Assembly (NCBI RefSeq): GCF_000299355.1 | Contig: NC_018664.1 | Location: 1,596,380 to 1,660,379 of the forward strand | Origin: Gottschalkia acidurici 9a | GTDB taxonomy: Bacteria > Bacillota > Clostridia > Tissierellales > Gottschalkiaceae | DNA: 64,000 bases | Direction of reading: 5' to 3' | In this document: positions 35,960 to 46,054 of the stretch, in pieces | How the letters are laid out: every line of letters begins with the position of its first letter | How positions within the stretch are numbered: the first letter of the stretch is position 1 | The notes under the pieces: model-generated | The model's database searches: none | What the model saw: the letters and a program-made list of their open reading frames with translations, nothing else | What the model was told of the DNA's origin: nothing | Made by a program: the position numbers and the translations under genes

Positions 35960-38059
35960 CTATTCTTTAGTTTCTTCTTCAGGAAGTGCATCTTTTCTAG
36001 ATAAGTTTATTCTTCCTTGTTTGTCTATTTCTGTTACCTTTACTAATATTTCATCTCCTACAGATAGTACATCTTCTACTTTGTTTACTCTTTCTCTAGC
36101 TATATTAGAAATATGAACTAATCCTTCTTTTCCATTTAATATTTCAACAAATGCTCCAAAGTTCATCAATCTTGTGACTTTTCCCAAGTATATTTGGCCT
36201 ACTTCTACATCTTTAATTATTTGTTCTATCATTTCCATTGCTTTTTGTCCTAATTCAATGTTTTCAGATGCAATAACTACACTTCCATCGTCTTCTATGT
36301 CTATTTTAACCCCAGTTTCATCTATTATTTTATTAATTACCTTTCCACCAGGTCCTATTATGTCTCTTATTTTATCTGGATTTACTGTCATAGTAAGTAT
36401 CCTTGGTGCATAAGGTGATAAATCATTCTTTGGCTCAGAAATCACACTATTCATCTTATCAAGTATATACAATCTACCTTCCTTTGCCTTGCTTAAAGCT
36501 TCTTCCAGTATATTTCTATCTATTCCTGCAACTTTTATATCCATCTGAATAGCAGTTATTCCTTTTTCAGTACCTGCAACTTTGAAGTCCATATCACCCA
36601 GGAAATCTTCCATTCCTTGTATATCAGAAAGTATTGCTACTTTATCTTCTTCCTTCATAAGTCCCATAGCTATACCTGCAACTGGTGAAGTTATAGGTAC
36701 TCCAGCATCTAATAAAGCTAATGTACTTCCACAAACGCTGGCTTGAGAACTTGAACCATTTGAACTTAAAACTTCTGACACTAGTCTTATAGTATATGGA
36801 AACTTATCTACGGTAGGAATCACTGGCTCTAATGCTCTTTCAGCTAATGCTCCATGTCCTATTTCTCTTCTTCCTGGTCCTCTTAAGAATCTAGCTTCTC
36901 CAACACTATATGGCGGAAAATTATAATGATGCATGTATCTTTTTGACTCTTCTTCCCCTAAACCATCTATTATTTGAACATCACTTGCAGCTCCTAATGT
37001 TGCTACTGTAAGGACTTGTGTCTGACCTCTAGTGAATAATCCTGAACCATGGGTCCTAGGTAAAAGCCCAACATCACAAGTAATAGGTCTTATTTCATCA
37101 GTTTTTCTATTATCAGGTCTTACTCCTTCTTCCACTATAAGTCTTCTAACTTCTTCTTTAGTAATATTACCTATAGTTTCTTTTATATCTTTTAGTATTT
37201 TTTCATTTTCCGGATATTTTTCAGTAAAGTATCCTATGACTTCTTCTTTTACCTTATCCATATTTTCTTGTCTTTCTTGCTTATCAAAAGTTTGAATAGC
37301 TTTAGTCATCTTCTCAGTAGCGTATTCTCTAATTTCTTTGTCTATTTCTTCATCTACTTTGAATACTACATATTCTTTCTTTTCTTTACCTACTTCCGCC
37401 TTTATTTCATTTATAAATCTGCATATTTTTATTTCTTCATGAGCGGTCATTATAGCTTCTAACATAACAGATTCATCTATTTCATTTGCTCCAGCTTCAA
37501 CCATCATAACAGCATCTTCTGTTCCTGATACAATTAAACTTAATTCACTTTTTTCTCGTTGACTACAATCAGGATTTATTATAATTTCTCCATCTATTAA
37601 TCCTATTGATACCGATCCTGTTGGCCCATCAAATGGAATATCTGATATAGTTAGAGCAATTGATGATCCTATCATAGATGCTATATCAGGAGCACAGTTC
37701 TGATCTACAGATAATACTGTTGATATCACTTGTACATCATTTCTATATCCATCTGGAAATAATGGTCTTATAGGTCTATCAATTAATCTTGAAGTTAGTA
37801 TAGACTTTTCACTAGGCTTTCCTTCTCTTTTAATAAATCCTCCCGGAATTTTACCTACTGCATATAATTTTTCTTCATAATCTACACTTAGTGGAAAAAA
37901 ATCGATTCCTTCCTTCGGCTCTTTAGAAGCAACTGCAGTAACAAGAACTACTGTATCTTCATATCTTACTAAGCAAGAACCATTTGCTTGTTCAGCTAAC
38001 TTACCTACAGTAACACTAAGCTTTTTGTTGGCTAGTGTATACTCAAATGTTCTTTCCAT
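35960..38059 (-). CDS. pnp: Polyribonucleotide nucleotidyltransferase (PNPase)
   Basis: 699 residues, full length. Two RNase PH domains (the second with [15 protein letters not shown] and GSDM-like [10 protein letters not shown]), then KH ([17 protein letters not shown]) and S1 ([15 protein letters not shown]) RNA-binding domains. Degrades RNA 3' to 5' using phosphate and is part of the degradosome with RNase Y. ATG follows GGAGGTATAAC. rpsO lies just upstream with a hairpin between the two. Confidence 0.97.
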   Translation of the reverse strand: MERTFEYTLANKKLSVTVGKLAEQANGSCLVRYEDTVVLVTAVASKEPKEGIDFFPLSVDYEEKLYAVGKIPGGFIKREGKPSEKSILTSRLIDRPIRPLFPDGYRNDVQVISTVLSVDQNCAPDIASMIGSSIALTISDIPFDGPTGSVSIGLIDGEIIINPDCSQREKSELSLIVSGTEDAVMMVEAGANEIDESVMLEAIMTAHEEIKICRFINEIKAEVGKEKKEYVVFKVDEEIDKEIREYATEKMTKAIQTFDKQERQENMDKVKEEVIGYFTEKYPENEKILKDIKETIGNITKEEVRRLIVEEGVRPDNRKTDEIRPITCDVGLLPRTHGSGLFTRGQTQVLTVATLGAASDVQIIDGLGEEESKRYMHHYNFPPYSVGEARFLRGPGRREIGHGALAERALEPVIPTVDKFPYTIRLVSEVLSSNGSSSQASVCGSTLALLDAGVPITSPVAGIAMGLMKEEDKVAILSDIQGMEDFLGDMDFKVAGTEKGITAIQMDIKVAGIDRNILEEALSKAKEGRLYILDKMNSVISEPKNDLSPYAPRILTMTVNPDKIRDIIGPGGKVINKIIDETGVKIDIEDDGSVVIASENIELGQKAMEMIEQIIKDVEVGQIYLGKVTRLMNFGAFVEILNGKEGLVHISNIARERVNKVEDVLSVGDEILVKVTEIDKQGRINLSRKDALPEEETKE

Positions 38060-38158
38060 GTTATACCTCCATAACGTTTTGCTTTTGCTTATTGTGTTCT
38101 ATTATATTATTGCCTCTTTTTTAAAAAATCCTTTAATATAATATTTGGATAAATTAAT

Positions 38159-38178
38159 AGAGCGGGGTATCCCGCTCT
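38159..38178 (-). terminator. rpsO-pnp intergenic hairpin
   Basis: AGAGCGGG/CCCGCTCT stem with a GTAT loop directly after the rpsO stop. No strong T tail, so it is more likely a 3'-end stabiliser, processing site or partial terminator. Confidence 0.6.
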
Positions 38179-38180
38179 TA

Positions 38181-38450
38181 TTAACGTCTTAATCCAAGTC
38201 TTTCTATTAAACTACGATATCTTTCAATATCAGTTTTTTGTAGATAATTTTGAAGACCTCTTCTTTGTCCAACCATTTTTAATAATCCTCTTCTTGAATG
38301 ATGATCTTTTTTATGACTTTTTAAGTGATCATTTAACTTATTTATTCTGTGTGTTAATATAGCAATTTGAACTTCTGGAGAACCAGTATCTCCTTCGTGC
38401 ATTTTATAATCTTCAATAATCGCTGCTTTTTCTTCTTTACTTAAATTCAT
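38181..38450 (-). CDS. rpsO: 30S ribosomal protein S15
   Basis: 89 residues, the standard length; [20 protein letters not shown] and the C-terminal [20 protein letters not shown] are diagnostic. Binds 16S rRNA at the central domain junction. ATG follows GGAGGAAGAAAA. The 130-base leader between ribF and rpsO probably carries its promoter and autoregulatory site, but no motif is certain. Confidence 0.98.
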   Translation of the reverse strand: MNLSKEEKAAIIEDYKMHEGDTGSPEVQIAILTHRINKLNDHLKSHKKDHHSRRGLLKMVGQRRGLQNYLQKTDIERYRSLIERLGLRR

Positions 38451-38581
38451 TTTTCTTCCTCCTCAATTTTTAGTTCACCTTATACCAAGTATATAGTCGA
38501 GGCATCAATAAACTTAGGGTAAGGTAATAATCTACAAACCATATTGTACCATACGCATAACTGTTTGTAAATACTTAATTA

Positions 38582-39490
38582 TTACCTAGATACAACCTTA
38601 TGTATATCTGATTTAACCTGATATACCAAATCTTCTATACTTTTAAATTTCTTTTCTTCTCTAATAAATTCCAAAAATTCTATTTCTATATTCTCATTAT
38701 ATATATTTTTATCAAAATTTATTATATGTGTTTCTATGCTAAACCCAACATCATTAAAAGTTGGATTTGATCCTACGTTAGTTATACTTTTATAAGTTAA
38801 GCCATTATAATTAATATTAGTTCTATATACACCATGCTTTGGTGGAATATAATCAATCTCACATTTTAAATTTGCCGTTGCAAATCCTAGTTTTTTACCT
38901 CTTCCTTTTCCTGTTATAACTGTTCCTCTTACACAGTACGGTCTTCCGAGCATCTCATTAGCTTCCTGTACTTTGCCTTCTTTTATTAAATTTCTTATTA
39001 CAGTACTGCTAACTATACAATCATTTCTTATTACAGGTGGTATGATTTTTACTTCAAATCCATACTTTTCAGACATTCTTATTAAAGTATCCTTATCACC
39101 TTTAGCCTTATATCCAAATTTAAAATTAAAACCTATTACTACTAAATTCGCATTTAGCTTTTCAATTATTATAGTCTTAATAAACTCTTCAGGAGACATT
39201 TCCATAAAATTTTTATCAAAATTAACCATATATAAGGTTTCTATACCTAGATTTTCTAATAAGTTTTCTTTTTGACTTTTACTCATTATAAAGTTATTAA
39301 TTGTACCTAGCTTAAATTGATTAAAATTATCATCAAAAGTAAAAATACTAGGAGATAATTTTCTGTCTTTTGCCATGGATACCATTGATTCTATTAATTT
39401 TTGATGACCTAAGTGGATTCCATCAAAGTTACCTAGTGCTACAGCTGTTTTAGAGCTTAGTTTTTCATTTTTATCAGCTATTATCTTCAT
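38582..39490 (-). CDS. ribF: Bifunctional riboflavin kinase/FMN adenylyltransferase
   Basis: 302 residues. The N-terminal FAD synthetase domain has GNFDGIHLGHQKLI and FGYKAKGD; the C-terminal flavokinase domain has TGKGRGKKLGFATANL. Makes FMN then FAD. ATG follows AAAGGTGATA, overlapping the end of truB by 17 bases. truB-ribF-rpsO is the usual Firmicute order. Confidence 0.95.
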   Translation of the reverse strand: MKIIADKNEKLSSKTAVALGNFDGIHLGHQKLIESMVSMAKDRKLSPSIFTFDDNFNQFKLGTINNFIMSKSQKENLLENLGIETLYMVNFDKNFMEMSPEEFIKTIIIEKLNANLVVIGFNFKFGYKAKGDKDTLIRMSEKYGFEVKIIPPVIRNDCIVSSTVIRNLIKEGKVQEANEMLGRPYCVRGTVITGKGRGKKLGFATANLKCEIDYIPPKHGVYRTNINYNGLTYKSITNVGSNPTFNDVGFSIETHIINFDKNIYNENIEIEFLEFIREEKKFKSIEDLVYQVKSDIHKVVSR

Positions 39491-40394
39491 TAATTATCAC
39501 CTTTATAGTAATACTTTCTGCATTTTTTAAATATGAATGATCATCTAGTTCTATAATAGTTCCAATTCCAATAAAAATTTCTCCACAATATATTCTAAAC
39601 AATTCCTCTTTATTTCTCTGTATATTATTATTAAGCTTTACTTTTAGGCCATTTTTAATGGCTTGAAAGTACTCTTCATTAAGAACTATATCTCTATACT
39701 GTAATAAAGCTGTATCTATAGGCATTAAGATATCTTCAAGTGTATTATTTTCTTTAAAGTTTATAATTTCTTCTAAAGTATACGCATCTTTTATACTAAA
39801 GTTCCCGACTTTGGTTCGGATTAAAAACGACATATGACCTAGGGTTCCTAGTTGTTCACCTATATCATTGCAAAGTGTTCTAACATATGTTCCTTTAGAG
39901 CACTCTACGTCAAACAATATCTTTTTATTATCGTAGTTTCTGATTATATCTAAGCTATATATTTTAACTCGTCTTTTTTCTCTCTCTATTGTTTTTCCTT
40001 CTCTTGCAAGCTCATATAGTTTAATACCATTACGCTTTACTGCAGAATACATAGGTGGAATTTGATCTATATCTCCCTTAAACTTATCAAACACATTTAC
40101 TATTTCTTCTTCTGTAACTTCTATATTACTATTTTCGAGTATGACTCCATATTTGTCCTGAGTATCTGTGCTATATCCTAAAGTCAATTGACCTCTATAT
40201 GTTTTATTAAAGTCATTGAAATACTCTGCAACCCTAGTCGCTTTTCCTATACAAATAGGAAGCACACCAGCTGCATTAGGATCTAAAGTACCAGTGTGCC
40301 CAACTTTCTTCATATTAAAAGTCTTTCTTATAAAGCTAACTACATCATGTGAGGTCATACCAGAAGGTTTTAGTACATTAATTATACCTTTCAT
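39474..40394 (-). CDS. truB: tRNA pseudouridine(55) synthase TruB
   Basis: 306 residues. The N-terminal INVLKPSGMTSHDVV and the catalytic Asp in HTGTLDPNAAGVLPICIGKA are clear; RTLCNDIG and a PUA-like C-terminus follow. Modifies U55 in the T-loop of tRNA. ATG follows AGGTGATTTAA. Spacing to nrnA is only five bases. Confidence 0.96.
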   Translation of the reverse strand: MKGIINVLKPSGMTSHDVVSFIRKTFNMKKVGHTGTLDPNAAGVLPICIGKATRVAEYFNDFNKTYRGQLTLGYSTDTQDKYGVILENSNIEVTEEEIVNVFDKFKGDIDQIPPMYSAVKRNGIKLYELAREGKTIEREKRRVKIYSLDIIRNYDNKKILFDVECSKGTYVRTLCNDIGEQLGTLGHMSFLIRTKVGNFSIKDAYTLEEIINFKENNTLEDILMPIDTALLQYRDIVLNEEYFQAIKNGLKVKLNNNIQRNKEELFRIYCGEIFIGIGTIIELDDHSYLKNAESITIKVIINEDNS

Positions 40395-40399
40395 TTAAA

Positions 40400-41380
40400 T
40401 CACCTAAATGCTTTAATTATTTCTCTTTTTATTTGCTCTTTAGCCTCTGAAAGATTACTATATATAGTGCACCCTGCTGCTTTAGCATGTCCTCCACCGT
40501 TAAACTTCAATGCTACTTTAGATACATCTATATTTTGTTTCGATCTTAAACTAGCTTTTACAGTTCTTTCATCTATCTCTCTCAGACTACATGCAACTTG
40601 TATTGTATCTATGTCCCTAATAAAATTTACTATTATCTCTGCATCTTGAGATTTAGCTTTACAGGCATCTAAAATTTCTTTACTTATCGATACTATTCCT
40701 ACTTTATTATCTTCATAAAGCTCTAGATTTTTGATACCTTCCATTAAGAGCATAGTTTTCTCTATACTTCTATTTTGATATAACTCTATATTAATCATTT
40801 CTAAATCTATATGTTTATCTAAAAGCTTTGAAACTATTAAGTGAGTTTTGGAACTAGTATTAGTATACTTGAAGCTACCAGTATCTGTTGACATTGATAC
40901 ATATATACAAGTAGCTATGTCCTTCGATATGTCATAGTTCATACTCTTAATCAAATCATATACAACTTCACCAGTAGAACTTGCTTTACTATCTATAAAA
41001 TTTATATTACCAAATTGAGTATTAGTAACATGATGATCTATATTTACTGTATATTTTATACTATTTAATATACTTTCGTCTATGCCTAATCTATCTGTAC
41101 TTGCGCAATCTAGTGTTATTAGTAAATCGATTTTATTATATTCAATATCTGTTTTTATCAAACTCATATTAGGCATAAACTTTAGATTCGATGGTATTTC
41201 ATCGTTGATAACTATATTAACGTTCTTCCCATCGCCCATGTTTTCTATAATAAATGTAGCTAAAGCTAAAACTGACCCTACACTGTCACCATCTGGGTTA
41301 ACATGTGACATCAGGCATATATTTTCACTTGAATTTATCTTTGCTTTAAATAGATCTAATTCTTCAAATATAGCTTCCAT
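40400..41380 (-). CDS. nrnA: DHH/DHHA1 phosphoesterase NrnA (oligoribonuclease/pAp phosphatase)
   Basis: 326 residues. DHH motifs: SHVNPDGDSVGS, LDCASTDRLG, NIDHHVTNTQFG, DTGSFKYTNTSSKTH; the C-terminal DHHA1 glycine motif is GGGHAKAAG. Degrades very short RNAs and 3'-phosphoadenosine-5'-phosphate. Two bases separate it from rbfA, indicating coupled translation. Confidence 0.93.
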   Translation of the reverse strand: MEAIFEELDLFKAKINSSENICLMSHVNPDGDSVGSVLALATFIIENMGDGKNVNIVINDEIPSNLKFMPNMSLIKTDIEYNKIDLLITLDCASTDRLGIDESILNSIKYTVNIDHHVTNTQFGNINFIDSKASSTGEVVYDLIKSMNYDISKDIATCIYVSMSTDTGSFKYTNTSSKTHLIVSKLLDKHIDLEMINIELYQNRSIEKTMLLMEGIKNLELYEDNKVGIVSISKEILDACKAKSQDAEIIVNFIRDIDTIQVACSLREIDERTVKASLRSKQNIDVSKVALKFNGGGHAKAAGCTIYSNLSEAKEQIKREIIKAFR

Positions 41381-41382
41381 AT

Positions 41383-41745
41383 CTAAACACTACCTTCATC
41401 ATCTTCTTTTAGATCACTTAATATTTTAGATATTTTTATACCGTATTCTATAGAGTTATCTAATATGAATAATGGTTCTGGTGTATATCTTAGGTTTATA
41501 TTCTTACCTATTTCTTTTCTTATATATCCACTTGCAGATTGAAGCCCCTTTATAGTTTCTGTTCCACTTTTTTCATCTCCAAGAACACTAATATAAATAT
41601 TAGCATATCTTAGATCTCTCGTAACCTCGACTTTAGTTATGCTAGTCATCGAAGACACTCTTGGATCTTTGAGTCCACTTCTGATGATATTACTTACTAG
41701 TTTTTTTATTTCCTCCGAGATTCTTCCCAGTCTTTTCGAGCTCAT
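41383..41745 (-). CDS. rbfA: 30S ribosome-binding factor RbfA
   Basis: 120 residues. The MSSKRLGRISEEI start, the KH-like domain with LKDPRVSSMTSITKVEVTRD and the LRYTPEPLFILDNS end are typical. Assists 16S 5'-end maturation. ATG 41745 has AAGAGGTGG upstream; a GTG three codons earlier lies in that site. infB ends 12 bases upstream. Confidence 0.94.
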   Translation of the reverse strand: MSSKRLGRISEEIKKLVSNIIRSGLKDPRVSSMTSITKVEVTRDLRYANIYISVLGDEKSGTETIKGLQSASGYIRKEIGKNINLRYTPEPLFILDNSIEYGIKISKILSDLKEDDEGSV

Positions 41746-41757
41746 ATAATCCACCTC

Positions 41758-43713
41758 TTATCTTTTTACTTCTTCTAGAGTATAAGCCTCTATTATGTCT
41801 CCTTCTTTTAAATCATTATATCCTTCAATTCCTAATCCACCCTCATAGTTGTGGTTTATCTCTTTTACATCATCTTTAAATCTTTTTAATGATGAAATAT
41901 CACCTTCGTGAATAACCACATTGTCTCTTAGAAGTCTTACTTTACTGTTTCTTGTTACTTTTCCTTGTAATACATATATACCCGCTATAGTACTTCCAGG
42001 AACTTTGAATGTTGCTCTTACTTCCGCACGTCCTTGAACTACCTCTTTATATTCTGGATCCAACATTCCATCTATAGCAGCTTTTATATCTTCTATTGCA
42101 TTATATATTACTCGATAAGTTCTTACATCTACTTCTTCTACCTTAGCCACTTCTAAAGCACTATTAGTAGGTCTTACATTAAATCCTATAACTATAGCAT
42201 TAGATGCTGAGGCTAACATTATATCAGTTTCAGTTATAGCTCCTACGCCACCATGAATTGGATTTACCTTTACTTCATCTGTACTTAATTTTTCTAAAGA
42301 CTGCTTAACTGCTTCTACAGCACCTTTTACATCTGCTTTTATAATTACATTTAAGTCCTTTACTTCACCTTGTTGTATTTTTTCAAATAAATCATCTAGT
42401 GAAACTTTATGAAATGCTTTTACTTGATCATCTTTTTGCTTTATTCTACTTCTTTCAGCTATTTGCTTAGCTTTCTTATCATCTTCAACCATATATAGTA
42501 TTTCACCTGAATTTGGTGTTTCAGATAGTCCTAAAATTTCTACTGGAGTTGATGGACCTGCTTTCTTTATTCTTTTTCCTTTATCATCTATCATTGCTCT
42601 TATACGTCCACTTGCAGTTCCCGATACTACAGCGTCTCCTATAGAAAGAGTACCTTTCTGTATTAATAAAGTTGCGACTGGTCCTCTACCTTTATCTAAG
42701 TTAGATTCTATTATAGTTCCCACAGCTTTTCTATTAGGATTTGCTTTAAGTTCTTGCATTTCAGCAACTAAAAGTACCATCTCTAAAAGTTCATCTATAC
42801 CGTCACCTTTTAAAGCAGATACTGGAACAAATATAGTGTCTCCACCCCAATCTTCTGCCATTAAACCATGCTCCATTAATTCTTGCTTTACTCTATCTGG
42901 ATTAGCTTCATATTTATCCATTTTATTTATTGCAACTATTATAGGTACTCCTGCTGCTCTTGCATGATTTAAAGCTTCTACAGTTTGTGGCATTACCCCA
43001 TCATCAGCAGCTACTACTAAGATAGCTATATCTGTAATTTGAGCACCTCTTGCTCTCATAGATGTAAAAGCTTCGTGTCCTGGCGTATCTAAAAACACTA
43101 TTTTTTTACCTTCAATATTTACAGTATAAGCACCTATATGTTGAGTTATTCCACCAGCTTCTTTTTTAGTTACACTCGTTTCACGAATTCTATCCAATAA
43201 TGAAGTTTTTCCATGGTCAACGTGTCCCATAACTGTAACCACAGGCGATCTTTCTTCTAAATCTTCTGGCACATCTTCATAATCTAATTCTTCTGCCAAG
43301 ATTTCCTCTAAAGTTTCCTCTGTAACTTCATTTTTAACTAGTGTAAAACCATATTCATCTGCAATTAAACTTGCTGTATCGAAATCTATATCCTGATTTA
43401 AGCTTGCCATTATTCCTAAAGTTATAAGCTTACTTATAACTTTAGCCGATGGAACATTCATTTTTTCAGCTAACTCTTTTACCTGTATAGTCTCTTCTAT
43501 TTGTATAGTATTCTCATTTATTTCATTTTCTAAACTTTCTTCTTTATTCTTACTTCCTTCAGACAACAATTCTCTTAAAAGTTCCGCCTCGTCATTTTCT
43601 AATGTACTCATATGACTTCCTATTTTTAAATCCAACTCTTCTATTTTTTCCATTAACTCTTTACTAGTTAGTTTTAGCTCTTTAGCTAATTCATATACTC
43701 TTATTTTAGTCAA
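41758..43713 (-). CDS. infB: Translation initiation factor IF-2
   Basis: 651 residues, a short clostridial-type IF-2. N-terminal IF2N domains ([20 protein letters not shown], and a second near 75), then the G domain: [40 protein letters not shown]; domains II-IV end in a beta-barrel. TTG 43713 has GGGGGTG six bases upstream; the ATG five codons earlier precedes the site. Delivers fMet-tRNA to the 30S subunit. Confidence 0.96.
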   Translation of the reverse strand: MTKIRVYELAKELKLTSKELMEKIEELDLKIGSHMSTLENDEAELLRELLSEGSKNKEESLENEINENTIQIEETIQVKELAEKMNVPSAKVISKLITLGIMASLNQDIDFDTASLIADEYGFTLVKNEVTEETLEEILAEELDYEDVPEDLEERSPVVTVMGHVDHGKTSLLDRIRETSVTKKEAGGITQHIGAYTVNIEGKKIVFLDTPGHEAFTSMRARGAQITDIAILVVAADDGVMPQTVEALNHARAAGVPIIVAINKMDKYEANPDRVKQELMEHGLMAEDWGGDTIFVPVSALKGDGIDELLEMVLLVAEMQELKANPNRKAVGTIIESNLDKGRGPVATLLIQKGTLSIGDAVVSGTASGRIRAMIDDKGKRIKKAGPSTPVEILGLSETPNSGEILYMVEDDKKAKQIAERSRIKQKDDQVKAFHKVSLDDLFEKIQQGEVKDLNVIIKADVKGAVEAVKQSLEKLSTDEVKVNPIHGGVGAITETDIMLASASNAIVIGFNVRPTNSALEVAKVEEVDVRTYRVIYNAIEDIKAAIDGMLDPEYKEVVQGRAEVRATFKVPGSTIAGIYVLQGKVTRNSKVRLLRDNVVIHEGDISSLKRFKDDVKEINHNYEGGLGIEGYNDLKEGDIIEAYTLEEVKR

Positions 43714-43753
43714 AATATACACCCCCATTTAATTTTATAGGTGATACGTCTAA

Positions 43754-44061
43754 TCAGACTATTTTATCTATTATATTTACAATAGCTTCTGAAAACGAAA
43801 GGTCTGTAATCGATATTATAGACGATAGGCCTTTTCCGACAGCATTTCCTAATTCTTCTTTCTTACCAATTATAACATACTTTATATTACTTTTTTTACA
43901 TAGGCTTATTATTCTATCTGTAGTATTTTCCGAAGCATCGGATGCTAGTATAATTAATTTACACTTTTTCTTTTAATAGTTTGTATACATCCTGTCTCAC
44001 CTATTACTATATAGCCTGCTTTTTTGCCAATACCTATCATTGAGTAAAGCTTATTTATCAT
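43754..44061 (-). pseudogene. L7Ae-family ribosomal protein YlxQ, one-base frameshift
   Basis: About 102 codons when repaired. Zero frame from ATG 44061: SMIGIGKKAGYIVIGETGC ... TIKRKSVN, then stop. One extra A in the A5 run (plus T 43975-43979) gives IKRKKCKLIILASDASENTT and continues through NIKYVIIGKKEELGNAVGKG to the end: a normal L7Ae/L30e K-turn-binding protein. The ATG overlaps the rnpM stop. Position between infB and rnpM is exactly that of ylxQ in Bacillus. It is the fourth homopolymer lesion on this strand. Confidence 0.85.
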
Positions 44062-44320
44062 CTTTTATTTCCTCTAAGAGTTGATCATAAATCTCTCCAG
44101 GAATCTCTATCTCTAAGGCTCTATTAAGACGCTTATTTATTCTAGCCTTCTCAAAGCATTCTGCGTCATTACAAATGTAAGCACCTCTACCATTAACTTT
44201 TCCTGTTAAGTCTACTTTTATCTCATTTTCTTTATTTTTTACTACTCTTATTAGTTCTTTTTTAGGTTTACTTTCATTACATCCTACACATTTTCTAAGG
44301 GGTATTTTTCTCTTTTTCAC
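44051..44320 (-). CDS. rnpM: RNase P modulator RnpM (YlxR)
   Basis: 89 residues. Signature RKCVGCNESKPKKELIRVV and GRGAYICNDAECFEKA of the YlxR fold. YlxR/RnpM binds RNase P RNA. GTG 44320 has AAAGGGTG six bases upstream; the GTG at 44329 lies within that site. Lies between nusA and ylxQ, as in other Firmicutes. Confidence 0.9.
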   Translation of the reverse strand: MKKRKIPLRKCVGCNESKPKKELIRVVKNKENEIKVDLTGKVNGRGAYICNDAECFEKARINKRLNRALEIEIPGEIYDQLLEEIKDDK

Positions 44321-44335
44321 TAATAACACCCTTTC

Positions 44336-45415
44336 TTAATTTTCTATATTATCTATTAACTCTTCGTCACTATGTATCTCAGAGTTGTATTGACTTTCAC
44401 TTTTTATATCTATTTTCCAATTTGTTAATTTAGCTGCAAGTCTTGCATTTTGTCCCTCTTTACCTATAGCTAAAGATAGTTGATAGTCTGGAACTACTAC
44501 TAATGCTGACTTTTCTTTTTCATCTACTTCTACTTTTACAACTTTAGCAGGACTAAGACTATTCTGAATGAACTCTTTAATATCCTTATCCCAAGTTATT
44601 ATATCTATTTTTTCTCCATATAGCTCATCTACTATAGCTTTTACTCTAGCTCCTTTAAACCCTACACAAGCACCAACTGGATCTACATTTTCATCATTAG
44701 AGTACACAGCTATTTTTGTTCTTGAACCTGCCTCTCTTGATATATTATATATATCAACTATACCTTCTTGTATTTCGGGAACTTCTAGTTCAAATAGTCT
44801 TTTAACAAGACCTGGATGTGTTCTTGATAGTAATATTTGTGGTCCTTTAGTAGTCTTTTTAACTTCTAGTATATAGGACTTTATTCTATCTCCTTGGTTA
44901 TATTCTTCACCCTGAATTTGTTCACTTGGTGCTAATATACCTTCTGTTTTGCCTAAGTCTATTAATATATTATTTTTACTAGCCCTTTGAACTATTCCTG
45001 TGATGATTTCATTTTCTCTATTTATAAATTCATCAAAAACTATTTCCCTCTCAGCCTCTTTGATTTTTTGCATAACTACTTGTTTAGCAGTCTGAGCTGC
45101 AATTCTTCCAAAATTTCTAGGAGTTATTTCTACTCTTACTATATCTTCTAGTTCATAGTTAGCATCTAGTTTTTTAGCTTCTTCTATGCTTATATCTAAT
45201 AATTCATCTTCCACAATTTCTACTACATTTTTCTTAGCATATAATTTTACATCCCCTGTTTCTTTATTTACATCTACTTCTACATTTTGAGAAGATCCAA
45301 AGTTTTTTTTATATCCTGAAATAAGAGCAGCCTCTAACGCTTCAAATATTAATTCTTTAGATATTCCTTTTTCTTTTTCTATTTCTTCAAGAGCCTCTAT
45401 GAATTCGGCTTTCAT
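44336..45415 (-). CDS. nusA: Transcription termination/antitermination factor NusA
   Basis: 359 residues. N-terminal RNA-polymerase-binding domain, S1 domain (EIITGIVQRASKNNILIDLGK), then two KH domains (GACVGFKGARVKAI, LAIGKEGQNARLAAKLTNWK). No acidic C-terminal repeats, as usual for Firmicutes. ATG follows GGGAGGTC. rimP-nusA-rnpM-ylxQ-infB-rbfA form one operon. Confidence 0.97.
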   Translation of the reverse strand: MKAEFIEALEEIEKEKGISKELIFEALEAALISGYKKNFGSSQNVEVDVNKETGDVKLYAKKNVVEIVEDELLDISIEEAKKLDANYELEDIVRVEITPRNFGRIAAQTAKQVVMQKIKEAEREIVFDEFINRENEIITGIVQRASKNNILIDLGKTEGILAPSEQIQGEEYNQGDRIKSYILEVKKTTKGPQILLSRTHPGLVKRLFELEVPEIQEGIVDIYNISREAGSRTKIAVYSNDENVDPVGACVGFKGARVKAIVDELYGEKIDIITWDKDIKEFIQNSLSPAKVVKVEVDEKEKSALVVVPDYQLSLAIGKEGQNARLAAKLTNWKIDIKSESQYNSEIHSDEELIDNIEN

Positions 45416-45432
45416 CTCACTTGACCTCCCAA

Positions 45433-45897
45433 TTAAAATTTAATAGCTAAGTTTATTTTGGACGCAATACTTTTTTCTATATTTATTTTTTCTAGATTTT
45501 CATCTTCTATATATATATTCTTATCATCAAAATCTAATAGTTTTCCAACAATCTTTTTACTCCCATTTAAAGAACTGTAAAGACTTATCTCTATGTCTTT
45601 TCCTATATTTCTTTTAAAGTCTTTTTCATTTTTTAAAGGCCTATCTAGTCCTGGAGAAGATACCTCTAAAAAATAATTTTCTTCTATTGGATCTTTTTCA
45701 TCTAGCTTTTCACTTATCATTTCACTTGCCTTTTGACAGTCATCTAAATTTATACCACCTGGCTTATCTATATATATTCTTAAATACATATTAGGGCCTT
45801 CCTTTATGTATTCAATATCTACCAATTCAAATTGAAGCTCATCTGTTATTGGTTCTACCATTTCTAATGCTAATTTTTCTATGCTATTTTTTTTCAT
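45433..45897 (-). CDS. rimP: Ribosome maturation factor RimP
   Basis: 154 residues. LRIYIDKPGGINLDDCQKAS and NYFLEVSSPGLDRPLKNEKD are family signatures; a C-terminal SH3-like domain follows. Needed for 30S assembly. ATG follows TTGGAGGTGA. Likely first gene of the nusA-infB operon, since a terminator follows polC 80 bases upstream. Confidence 0.95.
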   Translation of the reverse strand: MKKNSIEKLALEMVEPITDELQFELVDIEYIKEGPNMYLRIYIDKPGGINLDDCQKASEMISEKLDEKDPIEENYFLEVSSPGLDRPLKNEKDFKRNIGKDIEISLYSSLNGSKKIVGKLLDFDDKNIYIEDENLEKINIEKSIASKINLAIKF

Positions 45898-45977
45898 CAG
45901 TTCACCTCCAACTATACACTTGCTATTTTTCCATAAAGAACATTATTTATTCTTTATATGGTAATAAAATAAATCAA

Positions 45978-45996
45978 GAGTGGGTAAATCCCACTC
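45978..45996 (-). terminator. Terminator between polC and rimP
   Basis: GAGTGGG/CCCACTC stem, TAAAT loop, followed on the minus strand by TTGATTTATTTTATT. Confidence 0.6.
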
Positions 45997-46054
45997 CTCT
46001 CCAAAAAATTTTTATTTATAATTAAATCTAGCTTATCACATTATACTGAAAAAA

